Positions 61,117 through 64,000 of a DNA stretch of 64,000 nucleotides are shown here, one piece after another; the stretch's first letter is position 1; every line of letters begins with the position of its first letter. The notes beneath the pieces are model-generated. The model was not told the origin of the DNA. It searched no databases and saw only the letters and a list, made by a program, of their open reading frames with translations. This stretch comes from Mesodorylaimus sp. YZB2_4 (Eukaryota; Nematoda; Enoplea; Dorylaimida; Dorylaimidae): positions 270,174 through 334,173 of the forward strand of contig JASANH010001344.1 in assembly GCA_030248295.1 (NCBI GenBank), given 5' to 3'. Both the position numbers and the translations under genes were made by a program.

Positions 61117-64000
61117 ATGAGTTCGTCATCATTGAACGAGAAATCGCTTCGTGTGGGATCTCGAGTGCGATTGACTGGTACGTTGCAACAGTTTTTACAA
61201 GGTCGAACAGATTTTCAGAGCCCCGTTCGGTGAATTTTTACTGTCTGATTAACACATTTTGCTCATGTTATCTTATAACGTTAGAAAATAGGTGGATGAC
61301 TTTGATTCGAAAGTTGCATAGGATTTCGGAATCTTCGCTGATGACTCATCGATACAGTAGTGATTCACGATCGATATAGATCCCGAGTTTTCGTCAAAAA
61401 ATTGAGTTTCTGTGGAGCAGAAGACGTTCAATTACATTGCAAATAGAAATTTTTGCAGGATACTTCTGTGCAGGTACTGTTGTACCTTTCTCTAAATCTG
61501 CGAAATTATTTCTTTTCCAAAAGGAGGCGTGTCATGATGCATGCTTTACTTCTACACCGAAGATGATAGATTCAGATATAACTAGTTTAATTATTAATAG
61601 CGACCCGTTATCGCATTTGCTTTTGTCAAAGTTGAGTAAAAGCCCATACGCTGAAAAATTCAAATTTAGAAATGGCGGGAAGGTTAAACCTCATTCATAT
61701 ATTTGCACACACCTATTTAAATTTTTACTTGGTTTTGACGATAATTTTAGAGAAAAATCTGTTGGGCACAGTCGCTTACGTCGGTACGACTCTATTCTCG
61801 CAAGGTAAATGGATTGGCGTGATTTTGGACGAAGCGGCGGGGAAGAATAATGGAAGTGTGCAAGGGAAAGAATATTTTAGATGTAACGAAAATCACGGTA
61901 TTTTTGTCCGACCTGGACAAGTAAGCGAAGAGGTGGTATACTCCGTCATCGCAGAAATCAATATTTTTGGTTTTTGCTTCAGGTGGTGTCATTAGACGAT
62001 GAGAACGAGAATCTACCAGGCGGTGGTGGCGATGCGCCTGCGAAGGCAGAGGAGAAGGTTGCCAGCGGATTGCGACAACCACAAGCTACTAAGAGGCCGA
62101 TGGCTAAGGGTAAGCCATGACCCAATTTCATCATAGGAGGCCTCTGATGCATCCATGGCTGGCAGGCGTAGCAGAGAATGTGGGTCATGAACTCTGACTG
62201 GAGCAGGCAAGTCTCGCGACTGTACCTGCCTGCGGCTGAAACATCAACCCGAGGGGGTGACGGTTCCAGCCGGTGGAGTAGCGTTCGTTCGGGATCATTA
62301 TTTTCGGGATCGGGACAGGATCGGGATTTTGTGAAGAGAGCGCTTTTCATTGGCTATAGATGACCTACAACCCACCCTGAGTAGCCAGCAAATGAAAAGC
62401 CACAGATTACCTTTCCTTGGATAATTTTTAGTGCAGTATTTATCATTGCATTCAAAATCAGGAAAGCGAAGAATCAGTTACAAATTAGCAAACAAATCCC
62501 TTCCTTCCCCTCTATCAATTCAATTATCCGCCAAGGTCTCTATATTTCCCCTTCTGAAACATTTTGATGGCCATGACCATCTGAGTCAGTGTCAAGTAGC
62601 GTTCGTTCGGGATCCCGATCCCGATAAAAAATGGTCGAGTTTGAATGTTGTGGAGATGTGTGAAGAAGGAGAAGGGGAGAGGAAGGGATCAGGAAGGGAG
62701 TGTCCCAAAATGTTAAGCTGGAAAAACTTTGGTGGATGATTAAACTGGTAAAGAGGAAGTGAGGGATTTGTTTGCTAATTGGTGACTAATTTTAGGTCTT
62801 TTCGCTTGCCTGATTTTGAATGCTATGATGAATACTGCGCAAAAAAGTTTTTAGTTCTATATTTGCTGGCTACTTGGGGAGGGTTGTAGGTTACCTACAT
62901 CGAAGTAAAAGTGAAAAAACAACACTCTAAAAATCCCGATCCCGGCCGGGATTGAGCGAATCCCGATCCCGAAAAAAATGATCCCGAACGAACGCTAGTG
63001 TCAAGCAGCAGGTCGCCATCTAATTATGGCAAATGCGGGCACTAACTATAACCAACTGGGCGCAAATCGTTCGTCAGAAAAAGCAGGACTTGTGCATTTT
63101 ATGGGAGTAGTTTTATCCGATCATGCCATTATCACCCCTACAGCTTGTTTCCCATAAACCAGCCCCATTCCCTGTTGCAATATAAACATTCTATCTCCAC
63201 AATATTCAGTCCCAATCCCGACCACTTTTGATCGGGATCGGGTTCGGGAGGGGCAATCCCGACCGGGATCCCGAACGAACGCTACAGTGGAGATCAATAT
63301 TATCTCTCACTCGCCATGGCCCGCAGGCGGACTACATTGTCCAAGTAGTGTCTGGTCTGGACTACTTGTGCATGGCCTCATTTGTTCATGGACTACTTTT
63401 TTCGCCCCAACTAGGGAAACTAAAAACATCTGGGATGTCTCGACTGTCCGGTGTACAGCAAAAAAACCAAAACCTATCGTAAAAATTTCAGTTTCTCATA
63501 CAATGCAAAATATATTTATTGTAAAATTCAAACTTAAGCGTCTGATTAGTCAGAAAATCTGGCCGGATATTTGGAACTGGATGACCGCATATAGGCTGTT
63601 GATACCTTTGTGATAAGATGCCGTACCGTCTTGATACCTTAACAGCTCTATTCTGCTTTTAGGTGACGAGTCGAGCACGAAAGAACCATCGCCAGGCGCC
63701 GAGAGCAAAATGAAATTACCGACTTCTATGGTAAGTCCACACAATTTGTGTTCATATTTTCTAGAAAATACATACTTTTGTTTTAGAAATCTCGAATGAC
63801 TCCATCTGGATCAACTGAAAGACTGAAACAAAGCCCGAGCGTCGAGAAATTGTCTACTAGCATGCGTTCTAGTCCGAGCGTGGAGAAATTAAGCCATGTC
63901 AAGGAATCACCAGGTGAAGCAGAATCGACATCAAAAAAAGCTGCCGCGACGAAAAGCGGCATCGTGGCACCATCGAGTGCAATTAAAGAACCAAAACGAT
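61117..64000 (+). CDS. DCTN1: dynactin subunit 1 (p150-Glued), 5' part, runs off the window
   Basis: Largest dynactin subunit, which links dynein to microtubules and cargo. Exons 61117-61177, 61751-61920, 61983-62109, 63663-63730 and 63787 onward; phases agree. The N-terminus [20 protein letters not shown] opens the CAP-Gly domain, which continues [17 protein letters not shown], then GKNNGSVQG, and [12 protein letters not shown]. The GKNNG motif that binds EEY/F tails is intact. After it comes the Ser/Pro/Lys-rich basic region ([18 protein letters not shown] twice). Coiled coils would follow beyond the window. The small first exon was chosen because it completes the CAP-Gly strand and joins in phase. 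A frame at 61546 was rejected. Intron 3 (1.55 kb) contains nested transposons. Confidence 0.93.
62150..62278 (+). repeat. dispersed repeat family B, copy 7, 5' part (interrupted)
   Basis: Core CAAGTCTCGCGACTGTACC, GAAACATCAACCCGAG, CCAGCCGGTGGAG, cut at 62278 by the transposon at 62279-63284. The remainder resumes at 63293. Confidence 0.75.
62279..63284 (+). mobile_element. outer hAT-like short TIR transposon
   Basis: Begins TAGCGTTCGTTCGGGATC and ends with GATCCCGAACGAACGCTA. It is flanked by 8-bp target duplications CGGTGGAG (62271-62278) and CAGTGGAG (63285-63292), 7 of 8 identical. Without the inner insertion it is about 600 bp. CGGGATC motifs repeat under both ends. No transposase is encoded, so it is non-autonomous. 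Confidence 0.85.
62597..62997 (-). mobile_element. inner hAT-like short TIR transposon, inverted inside the outer copy
   Basis: 401 bp, same TAGCGTTCGTTCGGGATC termini, with exact 8-bp duplications GTGTCAAG at 62589-62596 and 62998-63005. Its reverse complement matches the outer copy along its length (for example ACCTACAACCC, AGTAGCCAGCAAAT, TTAGCAAACAAATCCC, ATCTCCACAA), so the two belong to one family inserted in opposite directions. Confidence 0.88.
63293..63345 (+). repeat. dispersed repeat family B, copy 7, 3' part
   Basis: Continues the interrupted copy after the transposon: ATCAATATTATCTCTCACTC, GCCATGGCCCGCAGGCGG, matching 38600-38655 in copy 4. Confidence 0.65.

Noticed and set aside
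61437-61808. Frame beginning near 61546 as first exon of dynactin
   Set aside because: It ends in the wrong phase for the CAP-Gly exon, whereas 61117-61177 joins in phase and supplies the missing first CAP-Gly strand.

Overview
This is nuclear DNA of an invertebrate bilaterian animal. Its genes are split by many GT-AG introns, spacing is loose (about ten protein genes in 64 kb), and the recognisable products are animal housekeeping and signalling proteins (cathepsin L, SPATA18/MIEAP, RASD-type GTPase, RING1/RNF2, ISCU, DHX34, RRP8, dynactin p150). I cannot fix the phylum. All gene models were assembled by hand from splice sites and checked for reading phase at each junction.

Layout: a cathepsin L gene (minus, 2.0-3.4 kb); a TIR-bounded element carrying a Zeste/NAIF1-type Myb/SANT gene (plus, 6.6-8.7 kb); a long MIEAP-like gene (minus, 9.5-14.3 kb); a VWA-EGF-transmembrane-VWA gene (plus, 17.1-22.8 kb) converging on a RASD-like small GTPase (minus, 23.0-24.4 kb); a gene-poor stretch (24.4-28.2 kb); RING1/RNF2 and ISCU in tandem (minus, 28.2-31.3 kb); a small secreted peptide-precursor-like gene (plus, 33.6-34.1 kb); DHX34 helicase (plus, 36.2-41.1 kb); a 1.2 kb TIR element (43.4-44.6 kb); a 767-residue Ala/Pro/Glu-rich plus coiled-coil protein (minus, 45.8-52.6 kb); RRP8 (minus, 57.0-60.9 kb) head to head with dynactin p150 (plus, from 61.1 kb, running off the window).

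The genes do not form one pathway, as expected for an animal chromosome. Between and inside them lies a layered repeat landscape: a tRNA-derived SINE family (at least four copies), a second dispersed repeat with a hairpin core (at least seven copies), two tandem arrays, and several inverted-repeat DNA transposons. The clearest is in dynactin intron 3, where one short hAT-like element sits inside another, each with 8-bp target duplications, and the outer one splits an older repeat. The most unusual proteins are the VWA-EGF-TM-VWA receptor-like protein, the low-complexity/coiled-coil protein and the putative amidated peptide precursor.
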